From positions 1-39,616 of IMG/VR virus record IMGVR_UViG_3300021479_000044: 39,616 bases of DNA; one strand, given 5' to 3'. This document shows, one piece after another, positions 21,849 through 29,871 of this stretch (the first letter of the stretch is position 1; every line of letters starts with the position of its first letter). The translations under genes and the position numbers were made by a program. Below the pieces are notes generated by a model, which saw only the letters and a program-made list of their open reading frames with translations, did no database searches and had not been told where the DNA came from. Origin of the DNA: a virus.

Positions 21849-22382
21849 ATGCCATTGATGCCGAAGACTCATCGTCCGCTCGGCGCAGCAACGCCGACCG
21901 ACGTTGCGCGCGTTGATATCGAACGGCGCGGCACACGCACGCAGCGCGGCTACGATAACCGTTGGGGTCGCGCGCGCGCGCGATGGCTCGCTGAACATCC
22001 GCTGTGTGTGCTGTGCCGCGATCGTGGACGTGTGACGCCGGCTAACGTCGTCGACCACATCATCCCGCACCGTGGCGACCAGGCGCTGTTCTGGGATGAC
22101 GCGACGAACTGGCAGTCGCTGTGCTCGCCCTGTCACAACTCGGTCAAGCGGCGCATCGAAGCAGCAGAATCGCGGCGCGCTCTCGCTTCCTCGTCCTCGT
22201 CGACCCCTGCCACCCGGCCGCGCGCGGGTAGGGGGGGTGCAACTGGAAGGCCTCTGGTTGAGGAACCGCGCCATAGGCCGAATTTTTGCAGTCGCGAAAT
22301 GGGACACAGGGGGGGGTCCACCGGCGCGCCGGGGGCCATCGCACCGTTCGGCGGCGCGCAAACCCCGAGAAAACCCTTATGA
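21849..22382 (+). CDS. HNH endonuclease (terminase-associated)
   Basis: About 177 aa from the ATG at 21849 (next ATG 21858). The HNH core is clear: YDNRWGRARARWL, CVLC, VVDHIIPHRGD, then NWQSLCSPCHNSVK with the second Cys pair. HNH proteins directly upstream of P27-type terminases assist cos cleavage in HK97-like phages. After residue about 110 the product becomes Ser/Arg/Gly-rich and holds G7 and G8 runs in the DNA. That part may mark the cos region rather than a folded domain. The stop overlaps the ATG of the next gene. Confidence 0.85.
   Translation: MPLMPKTHRPLGAATPTDVARVDIERRGTRTQRGYDNRWGRARARWLAEHPLCVLCRDRGRVTPANVVDHIIPHRGDQALFWDDATNWQSLCSPCHNSVKRRIEAAESRRALASSSSSTPATRPRAGRGGATGRPLVEEPRHRPNFCSREMGHRGGSTGAPGAIAPFGGAQTPRKPL
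22231..22316. other. Candidate cos region (G7 and G8 runs upstream of terminase)
   Basis: Seven G's at 22231-22237 and eight G's at 22309-22316 lie in the 3' part of the HNH gene, upstream of the small terminase gene. In HK97-type phages with this gene order cos is often found at this place. The exact cut site cannot be read from sequence. Confidence 0.3.
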
Positions 22383-22546
22383 AACTGCGCGTCGATATCT
22401 GGATCGTTCTGCTCATCATTTTAATTCTGCTCGGCTTCGGCGGCGGCGGCTTCGGCTACTTCGATCGCGGCTACGGCTTCGGCGGCGGCTCGCTGCTGCT
22501 CGTGATTTTGCTGCTGCTGATCTTCGTTCCGCGCTGGCGACAATGA
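22379..22546 (+). CDS. Small two-helix membrane protein
   Basis: 55 aa. Two hydrophobic helices (IWIVLLIILILLGF at 8-21 and SLLLVILLLLIFV at about 38-50) flank a Gly/Phe/Tyr loop (GGGGFGYFDRGYGFGGG). ATG overlaps the HNH stop, and its TGA overlaps the small terminase ATG. Similar short Gly-loop membrane proteins occur in bacterial genomes; the role between HNH and terminase genes is unknown. Confidence 0.6.
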   Translation: MKLRVDIWIVLLIILILLGFGGGGFGYFDRGYGFGGGSLLLVILLLLIFVPRWRQ

Positions 22547-23034
22547 CCGCTGGGCGCAAACCGAAACCGACCTGGATGAAGCTGGTCACCGGCAACCCCG
22601 GCAAGCGCCCGCTCAATTCTAACGAGCCGATCCCGACGATGGGCATCGGCCCGCCGCCCGAAAAGTTCAAGACGATGAAGGACGGCGGCGCGGCCGCCAC
22701 CGAAGTGTGGCTCGATATGGTCAACGCAGCACCGGCCGGGCTGCTCACGATCCTCGACCGCTCACAACTCGAGATGTTTTGCCGGGCCAAAGTTCGCTGG
22801 CTCATGGCCTGCGACAAGCTCGACACCTATGGCGAGGTCATCAAATCGCCGGTCCAGGGGATCTGGCAGCAGTCCCCGTACTACTCGATCAAGAAGGCCG
22901 AAGAGAAAACCATGCAAACCTGCATGGTGGAAATGGGGTTCACACCGTCCTCGAGGTCACGTGTCAGCATCGCAGCGAAGCGGAAGGGGAAAGCAGAGAC
23001 GCCGTTCGACGATCTCAAGGAGCTCGGGGACTGA
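22543..23034 (+). CDS. terS: Terminase small subunit (P27 family)
   Basis: 163 aa. The N-terminus GRKPKPTWMKLVTGNPGKRP followed by LNSNEP is the hallmark of P27-type small terminases. The central helices (AAPAGLLTILDRSQLEMFCR) and C-terminal basic part complete the family pattern. It recognises the packaging site and works with the large subunit. It overlaps the preceding stop by 4 bases. Confidence 0.9.
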   Translation: MTAGRKPKPTWMKLVTGNPGKRPLNSNEPIPTMGIGPPPEKFKTMKDGGAAATEVWLDMVNAAPAGLLTILDRSQLEMFCRAKVRWLMACDKLDTYGEVIKSPVQGIWQQSPYYSIKKAEEKTMQTCMVEMGFTPSSRSRVSIAAKRKGKAETPFDDLKELGD

Positions 23035-24712
23035 CGACTACATCCTCACGGCGATCGCCTACGCCGAGGATGCCATCGCCGATACGCACGGGCTCACCTA
23101 CGGGATCTGGATCCGACTGGCCGCGCGCCGCTTCCTGCGCGACCTGAAAGCCTCGCAATCGAAGCGCCCGCCGTTCGTGTGGAGCTCGACCCAGGCAATC
23201 AAAGCCTGCAAATTCATCGAGCGGCTCCCGCACATCGAAGGCCAGTGGGACACGAAGACCATTACGCTCTCGCCGTGCCAGTGTTTTCTGCTGGTACAGC
23301 TGTTCGGATTTCGCCGCCACAACGGCGCCAGGCGCTTCTCCACGGTCCTGTTCGCGGTCGCTCGCAAGAATGCCAAGTCCACGCTGGCCGCGGCGATCCT
23401 GCTGTACGTCTTTTGCATGGAGGCGGAGCACGGTCCGCAGGTGCTGTCGGCCGCGACCACCGGCGACCAGGCCCGCATTGTGTTCAACATCGCGCGCCGC
23501 ATGGTGCTGCAGAACTCCGGCCTGCAGACCGCATTCACGCTCGAGGCTTTCGCCAACTCGATCGTGCGGTACGAGGCGGGCGGCGTGTTCCGGCCGATCA
23601 ATTCCAAGGCCTCGACCCAGGACGGGCTCAACCCCTCGGCGCTGTGCTTCGACGAGCTGCACGCGCACAAGACCCGCGACCTGTTCGACGTGCTGCGCTC
23701 GGCGGCCGGCTCGCGCGAGGACCCGCTGTTTTTGTACACCACCACCGAAGGCTATGAGACGCCGGGACCGTGGCCCGAGATCCGCCAGTTTGCCAAACAG
23801 GTTCTCGATCGAATCCTGGTCGCCGACTTCATGCTGGTGATCTATTACGCCCTCGACGACGACGACGACGACTTCGACGAGACCAAATGGATCAAGGCCA
23901 ACCCCATGCTCGGCGAGTCGGTGTCGCTCGAGAAGATGCAGGAGTACGCGACCGAGGCCAAAGCCCAACCCGGGGCGCTCTCCGAGTTCCAGATCAAGCG
24001 ATTGAACCGGCAGGCCGCGGCCGCGACGGGCTGGGTGGACCTGCGACGCTGGCGCAAGTGCGGCGGTCCGGTCCCGCTCGACGAGCTCGTCGGCCATCCG
24101 TGCTGGGGGGCGCTCGACCTCGCGAGCACCCGCGACATGAACGCCTGGCGGCTGCTCTGGCTCAAGGACGGGATCTATTACACCTGGGGTCGCTACTGGG
24201 TTCCGGCGCTGGCCGTGGCGCAGCGCACCGAGCGCCGATCGGTGCCCTATGCGGGCTGGGTTTCGGCCGGATTTTTGGAGCAGACCGAGGGCGATGTTGC
24301 CGACTACAGGGTCATTCGTGAGGCCATCGTCGGCGATTGGGAGCGATTCAACCCCTCAAAAGTAGCGTACGATCCGTGGAACGCCACGCAACTTGCACTC
24401 GAATTGATCGAGGCCGGGGTGCCAATGGAGCAATTTATCCAAGGTCCGCGGTCCTACCATCCGGGGATGCAGGCCTGCGAAATGGCTTACATCGCGGGCA
24501 ACCTGCGGCACGCGGGCAACCCCGTCCTCCTTTGGAACGCTGCCAACCTGGTGCCCCGCTATGACGTCAATCGCAACAGCGCCCCGGACAAGAAACGCAG
24601 CGCCGACAAGATCGACGGCATGTGCTCGCTCCTGATGGGCTTCGCGCTGGCCGCCGCCGAGGCGGGCAACGGGAACTCCTCGGGCTTCTTCGACGCTCCG
24701 GCGGTGGCGTGA
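22961..24712 (+). CDS. terL: Terminase large subunit
   Basis: About 583 aa. Walker A is ARKNAKST (near nt 23358-23381) and Walker B ALCFDELHAH (near 23639-23668); a nuclease Asp lies in GALDLAS near 24109. The C-terminus (KIDGMCSLLMGFALA) is typical of the HK97-like family. It powers DNA packaging and cuts concatemers. Homologous sequence begins at TDDYILTAIAYAEDA (nt 23030), right at the small-subunit stop, but no ATG, GTG or TTG lies in frame there. The closest upstream is GTG at 22961, used here, giving a 74-base overlap with terS. Confidence 0.88.
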   Translation: MSASQRSGRGKQRRRSTISRSSGTDDYILTAIAYAEDAIADTHGLTYGIWIRLAARRFLRDLKASQSKRPPFVWSSTQAIKACKFIERLPHIEGQWDTKTITLSPCQCFLLVQLFGFRRHNGARRFSTVLFAVARKNAKSTLAAAILLYVFCMEAEHGPQVLSAATTGDQARIVFNIARRMVLQNSGLQTAFTLEAFANSIVRYEAGGVFRPINSKASTQDGLNPSALCFDELHAHKTRDLFDVLRSAAGSREDPLFLYTTTEGYETPGPWPEIRQFAKQVLDRILVADFMLVIYYALDDDDDDFDETKWIKANPMLGESVSLEKMQEYATEAKAQPGALSEFQIKRLNRQAAAATGWVDLRRWRKCGGPVPLDELVGHPCWGALDLASTRDMNAWRLLWLKDGIYYTWGRYWVPALAVAQRTERRSVPYAGWVSAGFLEQTEGDVADYRVIREAIVGDWERFNPSKVAYDPWNATQLALELIEAGVPMEQFIQGPRSYHPGMQACEMAYIAGNLRHAGNPVLLWNAANLVPRYDVNRNSAPDKKRSADKIDGMCSLLMGFALAAAEAGNGNSSGFFDAPAVA

Positions 24713-26076
24713 TGGCCACCCGCTCGAGCTTGCGGAAAAAGACCGCGGAGTTCTTCAACAGCTTCTTCGACTACGGCTCGGGCTCGCTGTCGCGCGGCTT
24801 CTATCCGGTCGCCGCCGGCGGCCAGGCGCGGCCACCGATCAACGCCGCCCGCGCCGGTACCGGAACCATCGTCACGCCCAACACCGCGATGGCGCTCTCG
24901 ACCGTGTGGGGGTGCGTGTGGCTGATGGCGAACGCGGTCTCCTCGCTGCCGTTCATCCTGAACAAGCGCAGCGGGCCGAACCTGACCTACGGCGCACCGG
25001 CCTTCGATGTGCCGCTGTACACCGTCCTCAACACCCAGCCGAACCAGCAAATGTCGGCCGTGTCGTTCTGGAAGTTTCTGATCGTGAGCGAGGAACTGTG
25101 GGGCAACGGCTTCGCGCTCAAGACCCTCAACAGCCAAAATAATTTGATCGCGCTCGATCCGATCCGCCCTGAGTACATGGTGCCGTATCGCAAGCTGATC
25201 CCGAACACCATGCCGAAGCAGTACGAGATCCGCTATCGCTACTACTCGCCGCTCGAGGACACCGACTTCTCCGCGGACCAAATCTTCCACTGGAAGGATC
25301 GAACGCTCGACGGGCTGGTCGGGCTGTCGCGCATCGAGTACGCGCGCCACTCGATGGGCATCGCGCGCGCCGCCGAGGACGCGACCTCGGAGACGTTCAA
25401 GAATGGGCTGCGCGCCGGTGGCTTCATCAGGTACGGCGGCGTCGGCCAGTATCTCAATGACAAAAACCGCGAGCAGATCCGCGAGTCGACGCGCAAGTTC
25501 GTGACCGGCGGCCCGGAGTCGGGCGGCATCATGGTTCTCGAGGGCGGCATGGACTTCAAGTCCATCACCATGAATCCGCAGGACGTGCAGCTGCTCGCCT
25601 CGCGCCAGTTCTCCGTCGAGGACATTTGTCGTTGGTTCCAGGTGCCGCCGGTGCTGGTCGGGCACGCGGCCGCCGGTGTTACGGCCTGGGGCTCCGGCAT
25701 CGAGCAGCTGTTGCTCGGCTGGTCCGCGCTCTCGCTGCGCTCGTACGTGCGCGGCATCGAGCAGGAAGTGCAGCGCTCACTGGTCGCACCGAAGGATCGG
25801 CCGAGCCAGTACCTCACGATCGACTTGGACGATCTGCTCGCCGCCGATTCCGCGGCGCGCTCCGCGCTCTATTCGACCTTCGCGCAGAACGGCGTGATGA
25901 CCCGCAACGAGATCCGCGCGCGCGAGGATCTGGCACCGGCTGACGGCGGCGACAAGCTCACCGTCCAATCGAACCTGATCCCGATCGAGAAATTGGGCGA
26001 GACCCCGCCCGCGCCGCCGCCCACGCAGCACGTATTTTTGCCACCGCCGGTCCCGGCGAAGGAACCCGCACCATGA
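24712..26076 (+). CDS. Portal protein (HK97 family)
   Basis: 454 aa. ATG overlaps the terminase stop (TGATG). Family features: ALSTVWGCVWLMANAVSSLP near the N-terminus, FWKFLIVSEELWGNGFAL, HWKDRTLDGLVGLSRI, then GGIMVLEGGMDFKSITMNP, QFSVEDICRWFQVPPVLVG, and a C-terminal Pro-rich tail. It forms the dodecameric ring through which DNA enters and to which connector proteins attach. Confidence 0.95.
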   Translation: MATRSSLRKKTAEFFNSFFDYGSGSLSRGFYPVAAGGQARPPINAARAGTGTIVTPNTAMALSTVWGCVWLMANAVSSLPFILNKRSGPNLTYGAPAFDVPLYTVLNTQPNQQMSAVSFWKFLIVSEELWGNGFALKTLNSQNNLIALDPIRPEYMVPYRKLIPNTMPKQYEIRYRYYSPLEDTDFSADQIFHWKDRTLDGLVGLSRIEYARHSMGIARAAEDATSETFKNGLRAGGFIRYGGVGQYLNDKNREQIRESTRKFVTGGPESGGIMVLEGGMDFKSITMNPQDVQLLASRQFSVEDICRWFQVPPVLVGHAAAGVTAWGSGIEQLLLGWSALSLRSYVRGIEQEVQRSLVAPKDRPSQYLTIDLDDLLAADSAARSALYSTFAQNGVMTRNEIRAREDLAPADGGDKLTVQSNLIPIEKLGETPPAPPPTQHVFLPPPVPAKEPAP

Positions 26077-26753
26077 AACTGAAACACCGTCAAGTCCCGT
26101 TCTCCATCAAAGCCACCAAGGACGATGGCACCTTCGAGGGCTACGCGAGCGTGTTCGGTAACACCGACTCGTACCGCGATGTCGTGATGCCCGGCGCATT
26201 CGCCAAATCGCTCGCGAAGTGGAAGCAGCAGGACGCGATGCCGCCGGTGCTGTGGCAACACCGCAGCGATCAGCCGATCGGCTACACCACCGATATCGCC
26301 GAGGACGGCAAGGGCCTGGCGGTCGCCGGGCAACTGCTCATCAAGGACGTGCAGCAGGCCAAAGAGGCCTTCGCGTTCGCCAAGGCGAAAGTGGTGCGCG
26401 GCCTCTCGATCGGCTACGACCCGATGGACGAAGAGTACGACGGCACCACCAACGTGAACCGCATCCTCGAGGTCGATCTGTGGGAGTACTCGTTCGCGAC
26501 GTTCCCGGCGAACACCGAGGCGACGATCACCCAGGTCAAATCATTACTGGCGGGCGGCGATCTGCCCTCGCTATCCGAATTCGAAGACTTCCTGCGCGAG
26601 GCCGGAAGTTTCTCACGATCCCAAGCCAAGGCGATTGCCGGCCACGGTTTGGTGCGACTGCTAGAACAGCGTGATGCTGACAAGAGCAACCTCGACAGCA
26701 CGGAGGTCGAGTCGATCCTGGCACTGTTCAAAGAGCACCCCATCAAACTGTAG
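26073..26753 (+). CDS. HK97-family prohead protease (peptidase S78)
   Basis: 226 aa. FEGYASVFGNTDSYRDVVMP (21-40), GAFAKSL, LWQHRSDQPIG with His63, RGLSIGY with Ser112 and EVDLWEYSF near Glu133 give the serine protease centre. It removes the capsid scaffolding delta domain during maturation. ATG overlaps the portal stop (ATGA); order portal-protease-capsid is conserved. Confidence 0.95.
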   Translation: MKLKHRQVPFSIKATKDDGTFEGYASVFGNTDSYRDVVMPGAFAKSLAKWKQQDAMPPVLWQHRSDQPIGYTTDIAEDGKGLAVAGQLLIKDVQQAKEAFAFAKAKVVRGLSIGYDPMDEEYDGTTNVNRILEVDLWEYSFATFPANTEATITQVKSLLAGGDLPSLSEFEDFLREAGSFSRSQAKAIAGHGLVRLLEQRDADKSNLDSTEVESILALFKEHPIKL

Positions 26754-26765
26754 GAGAATTTCCGC

Positions 26766-28115
26766 ATGAACATTCGAACCATGCGCCGCATCATCACGCG
26801 CGGCGTGATTGATATGGCAACGTCCCGGATCCTGGAATCCGAGGGCTATCTGTACTCAGGTCCGCTCGCGCTCGCCGACGGGCCGACCAGCGAAGCGCTG
26901 CGGCTCGCGATCAAAGCCGCGATCGAGGAGCACGGCAAAAAGGTAGCCGACGTCATGAAGGAGGTACAGGACAGCGTGAAAGCCAACGGCACCGTCGCCG
27001 AGGGCCTGAAATCTGCCGTCGCCAAACTCAACGAAGACGGCGCGAAGATGATCGCCGAGCACGAAAAATTGAAGGCGGAGAAGGCCGCGAACGACCAGCG
27101 CATCCTCGACCTCGAGCAGAAGATCCTGACGCGCGGCGGCCTCGGCGGTCCCGGCGGCGCGCAGAAGACGCTCGGCCAGCAGGTGATCGAGTCGGAGCAG
27201 TGGAAGGAGTTCGCGAAGCGCGCTGGCTCGCTGCGCTGTTCGATGATGCCGTTCAAGCTCAAGAACATCACCACCGTCACCGGCGGCGCGGGCGCGTTCC
27301 CTGAGTTCCTGCCGACTCCGGTCATTCCGCCGTTCCAGCCGCTGGTGATTCGCGATCTGCTGGACCACGGCACGACCGAGAGCAACCTGATCGAGTGGGT
27401 GAAGGAGACTCTGTTCACCAACGCCGCGGCGCCGGTCTCCGAGGGTGCGTTGAAGCCGCAGTCGGACATCACCTACGATCGTGTCAGCATTCCGGTGCGC
27501 ACCATCGCGCACTGGATCAAGGCCTCGAAGCAGATCCTCGCCGACTTCAAACAGCTGATGACGCTCATCGACGGGCGCATGAATTTCGGTTTGAAGCTGG
27601 TGGAGGAACGGCAAATTCTGTACGGAGATGGCACCGGCGACAACCTGCTCGGACTGATCCCGCAGGCCACGGCCTATTCGAGCGCGTTTCATCGGCCAAC
27701 CGACACGCGCATCGACGTGATCCGCCACGCGATGCTGCAGGTGAACCTGGCGTTCTACCCGTCGACCGGGATCGCCATGAGCCCGACCGACTGGCACGAC
27801 CTCGAGCTCACCAAGGACAGCCTGGGGCGCTACATGATCGCCAACCCCACGCAATCGACGCCGGGCATGTTGTGGGGGCTGCCGGTGGCGCAGGCCTACA
27901 GCATGGCACCGGGCGAATTCCTGGTGGGAGCGCTGAAGCTCGCGTGCACCCTCTTCGATCGCGAAGAGGCGCAGCTGCTGGTCAGCAATGAGGACCAGGA
28001 CAACTTCGTGCGCAACTTGGTCACCGTGCTCGAGGAGGAACGGATCGCGCTCGCGGTCTCGCGGCCGCAGGCGATCATCCACGGCTTCATCCCGTCGGGC
28101 GAGTCCACGCACTAA
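26766..28115 (+). CDS. Major capsid protein (HK97 fold)
   Basis: 449 aa from ATG at 26766, with AGGAGA about 8 bases upstream. The N-terminal about 125 residues are coiled-coil-like (delta/scaffold domain: AIEEHGKKVADVMKEVQDSV). The rest is the HK97 fold: TPVIPPFQPLVIRDLLDHGT, KPQSDITYDRVSIPVRTIAH, LADFKQLMTLIDGRM, and GDGTGDNLLGLIPQA. The protease upstream should cleave near residues 125-145. A hairpin terminator follows 20 bases after its stop. Confidence 0.95.
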   Translation: MNIRTMRRIITRGVIDMATSRILESEGYLYSGPLALADGPTSEALRLAIKAAIEEHGKKVADVMKEVQDSVKANGTVAEGLKSAVAKLNEDGAKMIAEHEKLKAEKAANDQRILDLEQKILTRGGLGGPGGAQKTLGQQVIESEQWKEFAKRAGSLRCSMMPFKLKNITTVTGGAGAFPEFLPTPVIPPFQPLVIRDLLDHGTTESNLIEWVKETLFTNAAAPVSEGALKPQSDITYDRVSIPVRTIAHWIKASKQILADFKQLMTLIDGRMNFGLKLVEERQILYGDGTGDNLLGLIPQATAYSSAFHRPTDTRIDVIRHAMLQVNLAFYPSTGIAMSPTDWHDLELTKDSLGRYMIANPTQSTPGMLWGLPVAQAYSMAPGEFLVGALKLACTLFDREEAQLLVSNEDQDNFVRNLVTVLEEERIALAVSRPQAIIHGFIPSGESTH

Positions 28116-28135
28116 CCGTAGTCGGGTGAAGGACA

Positions 28136-28167
28136 TTGGTCGGGGGACACCCACCCCGGCCAATTTT
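28136..28167 (+). terminator. Hairpin terminator directly after the capsid gene
   Basis: TTGGTCGGGG (28136-28145) pairs with CCCCGGCCAA (28154-28163) over ten bases with one G-U pair and an 8-base loop, followed by four T's. The short T run suggests partial termination, which would lower expression of downstream genes relative to capsid. Confidence 0.65.
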
Positions 28168-28191
28168 CCCCGAAAACTGGAGAACCACAAA

Positions 28192-28524
28192 ATGCCACAG
28201 TGCAAAGCGTTGAAGACCTTCGACAGCCGCTACGGCAAGGTCCGCTTGGGCGAGACGTTCGCGGCCGAGCAGGGCTACGCCGTTGATCTCAAGAGCAATG
28301 GCCTGGTCGAGATCCTGGGCGAGAAAAAGGCCGATCGCGAGCCGCAGCGAACTCAAGCCTTCGTCGGCGCGCCGCTCAACAAAGGCACGGACACGCTGGT
28401 GGGAAAAGGTACGGCGGACCCGTCGGGCGCTGGCGGGGGGAAACCGTTTGCGTCATCGCGAGCGGACCCAGCCTCACGCCGGGAGATTGCGCCGCCGTCC
28501 AAGCCGCCCAGTGCAAAACGATAG
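28192..28524 (+). CDS. Small post-capsid protein; frame ends out of register with the next gene
   Basis: 110 aa as an open frame. Residues 1-45 (KALKTFDSRYGKVRLGETF, then YAVDLKSNGLVEILGEK) look like a small beta domain found after phage capsid genes. A polar linker follows. After residue 83 (GAGGG, nt 28440) the sequence becomes Ser/Arg/Pro-rich and overlaps a conserved sequence in another frame, so the true C-terminus is doubtful. ATG preceded by CTGGAGAACC. Confidence 0.6.
   Translation: MPQCKALKTFDSRYGKVRLGETFAAEQGYAVDLKSNGLVEILGEKKADREPQRTQAFVGAPLNKGTDTLVGKGTADPSGAGGGKPFASSRADPASRREIAPPSKPPSAKR
28435..28443 (+). other. G6A3 tract at a frame junction
   Basis: The sequence GGCGGGGGGAAACCG lies where the reading frame of the 28192 gene must move by -1 (or gain one G) to continue into the conserved MptE-like frame that begins ETVCVIASGPSL at 28440. 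It may be a programmed slippage site or a base-count error in the run. Confidence 0.5.
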
Positions 28525-28562
28525 CCGTCAACACGAGCTTCCGCCTGGCCCTCTGGGCCGAC

Positions 28563-29036
28563 GTGCTGTACGCGTGTGACGACGCTTGGTGGATCGCCTA
28601 CTTCCCCGAGGTCGCCCGCGCCTTCCACGGCGAGCTGTGGACCATCAACCAAAACGCGCGCGATCGCTTCGACCTCAACTGGCTCCTCGGACTCGACAAA
28701 GCCGGCCTGTCGCGCGCTACGGGCGTCATCCACCAGGGCCAAAACTCGGGCTATCAAGCTGTCAGTCTGGCCCATCTATTCGGCGCTGCCCGAATCCTAC
28801 TGCTCGGTTTTGATTTCGGCCGCACGCACGGCCGCGCTCACTGGCACCGCGACCATCCCCCGGGTATGGGCAACGGCGGATCGTTTGCGGCCTGGATTGC
28901 GCACATGAACGTGCTCGCCGCCGAGCTCGCGGCCGCCGGCGTCGAGGTCATCAACTGCAGTCGCTACACCGCGCTGACCTGTTTCCCGCGCATGTCGATC
29001 GAGGAGGCCCTGTGCAAATCATCTTGTCGCCCTTGA
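28563..29036 (+). CDS. MptE/DUF115-like glycosyl-modification protein (conserved frame extends to 28440)
   Basis: The first start codon in frame is GTG at 28563, but conserved sequence continues upstream to 28440 without any ATG, GTG or TTG: VCVIASGPSLTPGDCAAV, then KTIAVNTSFRLALWADVLY. With it the protein is about 198 aa. The start motif ASGPSL and ADVLYACDDAWW are typical of phage proteins related to the MptE/DUF115 group, which often lie with glycosyltransferases. Later motifs: NSGYQAVSLAHLFGA, LLLGFDFG, HWHRDHPPGMGN. So it is probably fused to, or frameshifted from, the 28192 gene. Part of a cassette of sugar-transfer-like genes to 31240. Confidence 0.65.
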   Translation: MLYACDDAWWIAYFPEVARAFHGELWTINQNARDRFDLNWLLGLDKAGLSRATGVIHQGQNSGYQAVSLAHLFGAARILLLGFDFGRTHGRAHWHRDHPPGMGNGGSFAAWIAHMNVLAAELAAAGVEVINCSRYTALTCFPRMSIEEALCKSSCRP

Positions 29037-29239
29037 CGCTGCTGGCCTGCGTGGCGCTCGGCATCGCGCTCGGCAAACGACGCCCGGCCGACCCGCTCGA
29101 GCACGGCTTCGATACGATCGTGATGCGGATCGACCTCGGGCGCGTGTTCGTGTTTCGGATCTGGCTCGGCCGCGCGTTGATGAAGCTCTCGCTGTGGGTG
29201 ATCGGCGGCCGCGCGATCGTCCTCGAGTTCCCGGATTAA
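29012..29239 (+). CDS. Small membrane-associated protein of the glycosyltransferase cassette
   Basis: 75 aa from GTG at 29012, overlapping the upstream gene by 25 bases. An N-terminal hydrophobic helix (ILSPLTLLACVALGIALG) and a less hydrophobic second stretch (VFVFRIWLGRALMKLSLWVI). Could anchor the cassette's enzymes; not recognised. Confidence 0.5.
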   Translation: MQIILSPLTLLACVALGIALGKRRPADPLEHGFDTIVMRIDLGRVFVFRIWLGRALMKLSLWVIGGRAIVLEFPD

Positions 29240-29244
29240 TTGCA

Positions 29245-29871
29245 ATGCAAATAATCCCGACGCGCGGCCGGCCCTCTCTGATGCAGCGTTTTTTCTCGCT
29301 GGGCCAGCCGCAGGAACCCGGTGTGGTCGTGATCGACTCGGACCAGCTGGTGCTGTACCAGAGCCTGAAAATTCCGCGCAACTGGGAGCGGCTGATCGTG
29401 CCGCCGATGCTCGGCTTCGTGGCGAAGACCAATCGCGCGTTCGCCAAATATCCCGACCGCGCCTGGTACGCGTTCGGCGGCGACGATGCGATCGGCCGCA
29501 CGCCCTACTGGGACAGCCAACTCGCGACGCAAGCGCTCAAGGGCAAAATCGCCTGGGGCAATGACCTGATGGCCGGGCACTGCACGCACCCGTTCATCCC
29601 CGGAGACCTGGTGCGCGCGATGGGCTGGGTCTGCCACCCGGCCTTCAAACACCTGTACACCGATTCGATTTGGGAGCACATCGCGATCAAGGTCGGGATC
29701 GACTGCTACTGCCCGGAGATCATTCAAGAGGCGCACCACTACACGAACGGCAAACTGGAGCGCGATCGCACCAGCTTGGAACGCATGGAGCAGCTCGACG
29801 CAGCGACCTTCAAAACCATCGACCTCGAGGATCTCGAGACGAGGGCGCGGGCGTGCGTCTCCTCGCGGTGA
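29245..29871 (+). CDS. Putative glycosyltransferase
   Basis: 208 aa from ATG at 29245. IIPTRGRP at the N-terminus (compare the start of GT-A family proteins), VVIDSDQ at about 28-34, and AWYAFGGDDAIGRTPYWDSQ at about 74-93 with a GDD triplet resembling the metal-binding DxD of GT-A enzymes. Later CHPAFKHLYTDSIWEHIAIK. Overlaps the next gene by 19 bases. Donor and acceptor unknown. Confidence 0.6.
   Translation: MQIIPTRGRPSLMQRFFSLGQPQEPGVVVIDSDQLVLYQSLKIPRNWERLIVPPMLGFVAKTNRAFAKYPDRAWYAFGGDDAIGRTPYWDSQLATQALKGKIAWGNDLMAGHCTHPFIPGDLVRAMGWVCHPAFKHLYTDSIWEHIAIKVGIDCYCPEIIQEAHHYTNGKLERDRTSLERMEQLDAATFKTIDLEDLETRARACVSSR

Noticed and set aside
23015-24097. 360-codon leftward frame opposite the large terminase
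   Set aside because: Shadow of terminase; no protein-like motifs.
26856-28205. 449-codon leftward frame opposite the capsid gene
   Set aside because: Mirror of capsid coding; Arg/His-rich composition.
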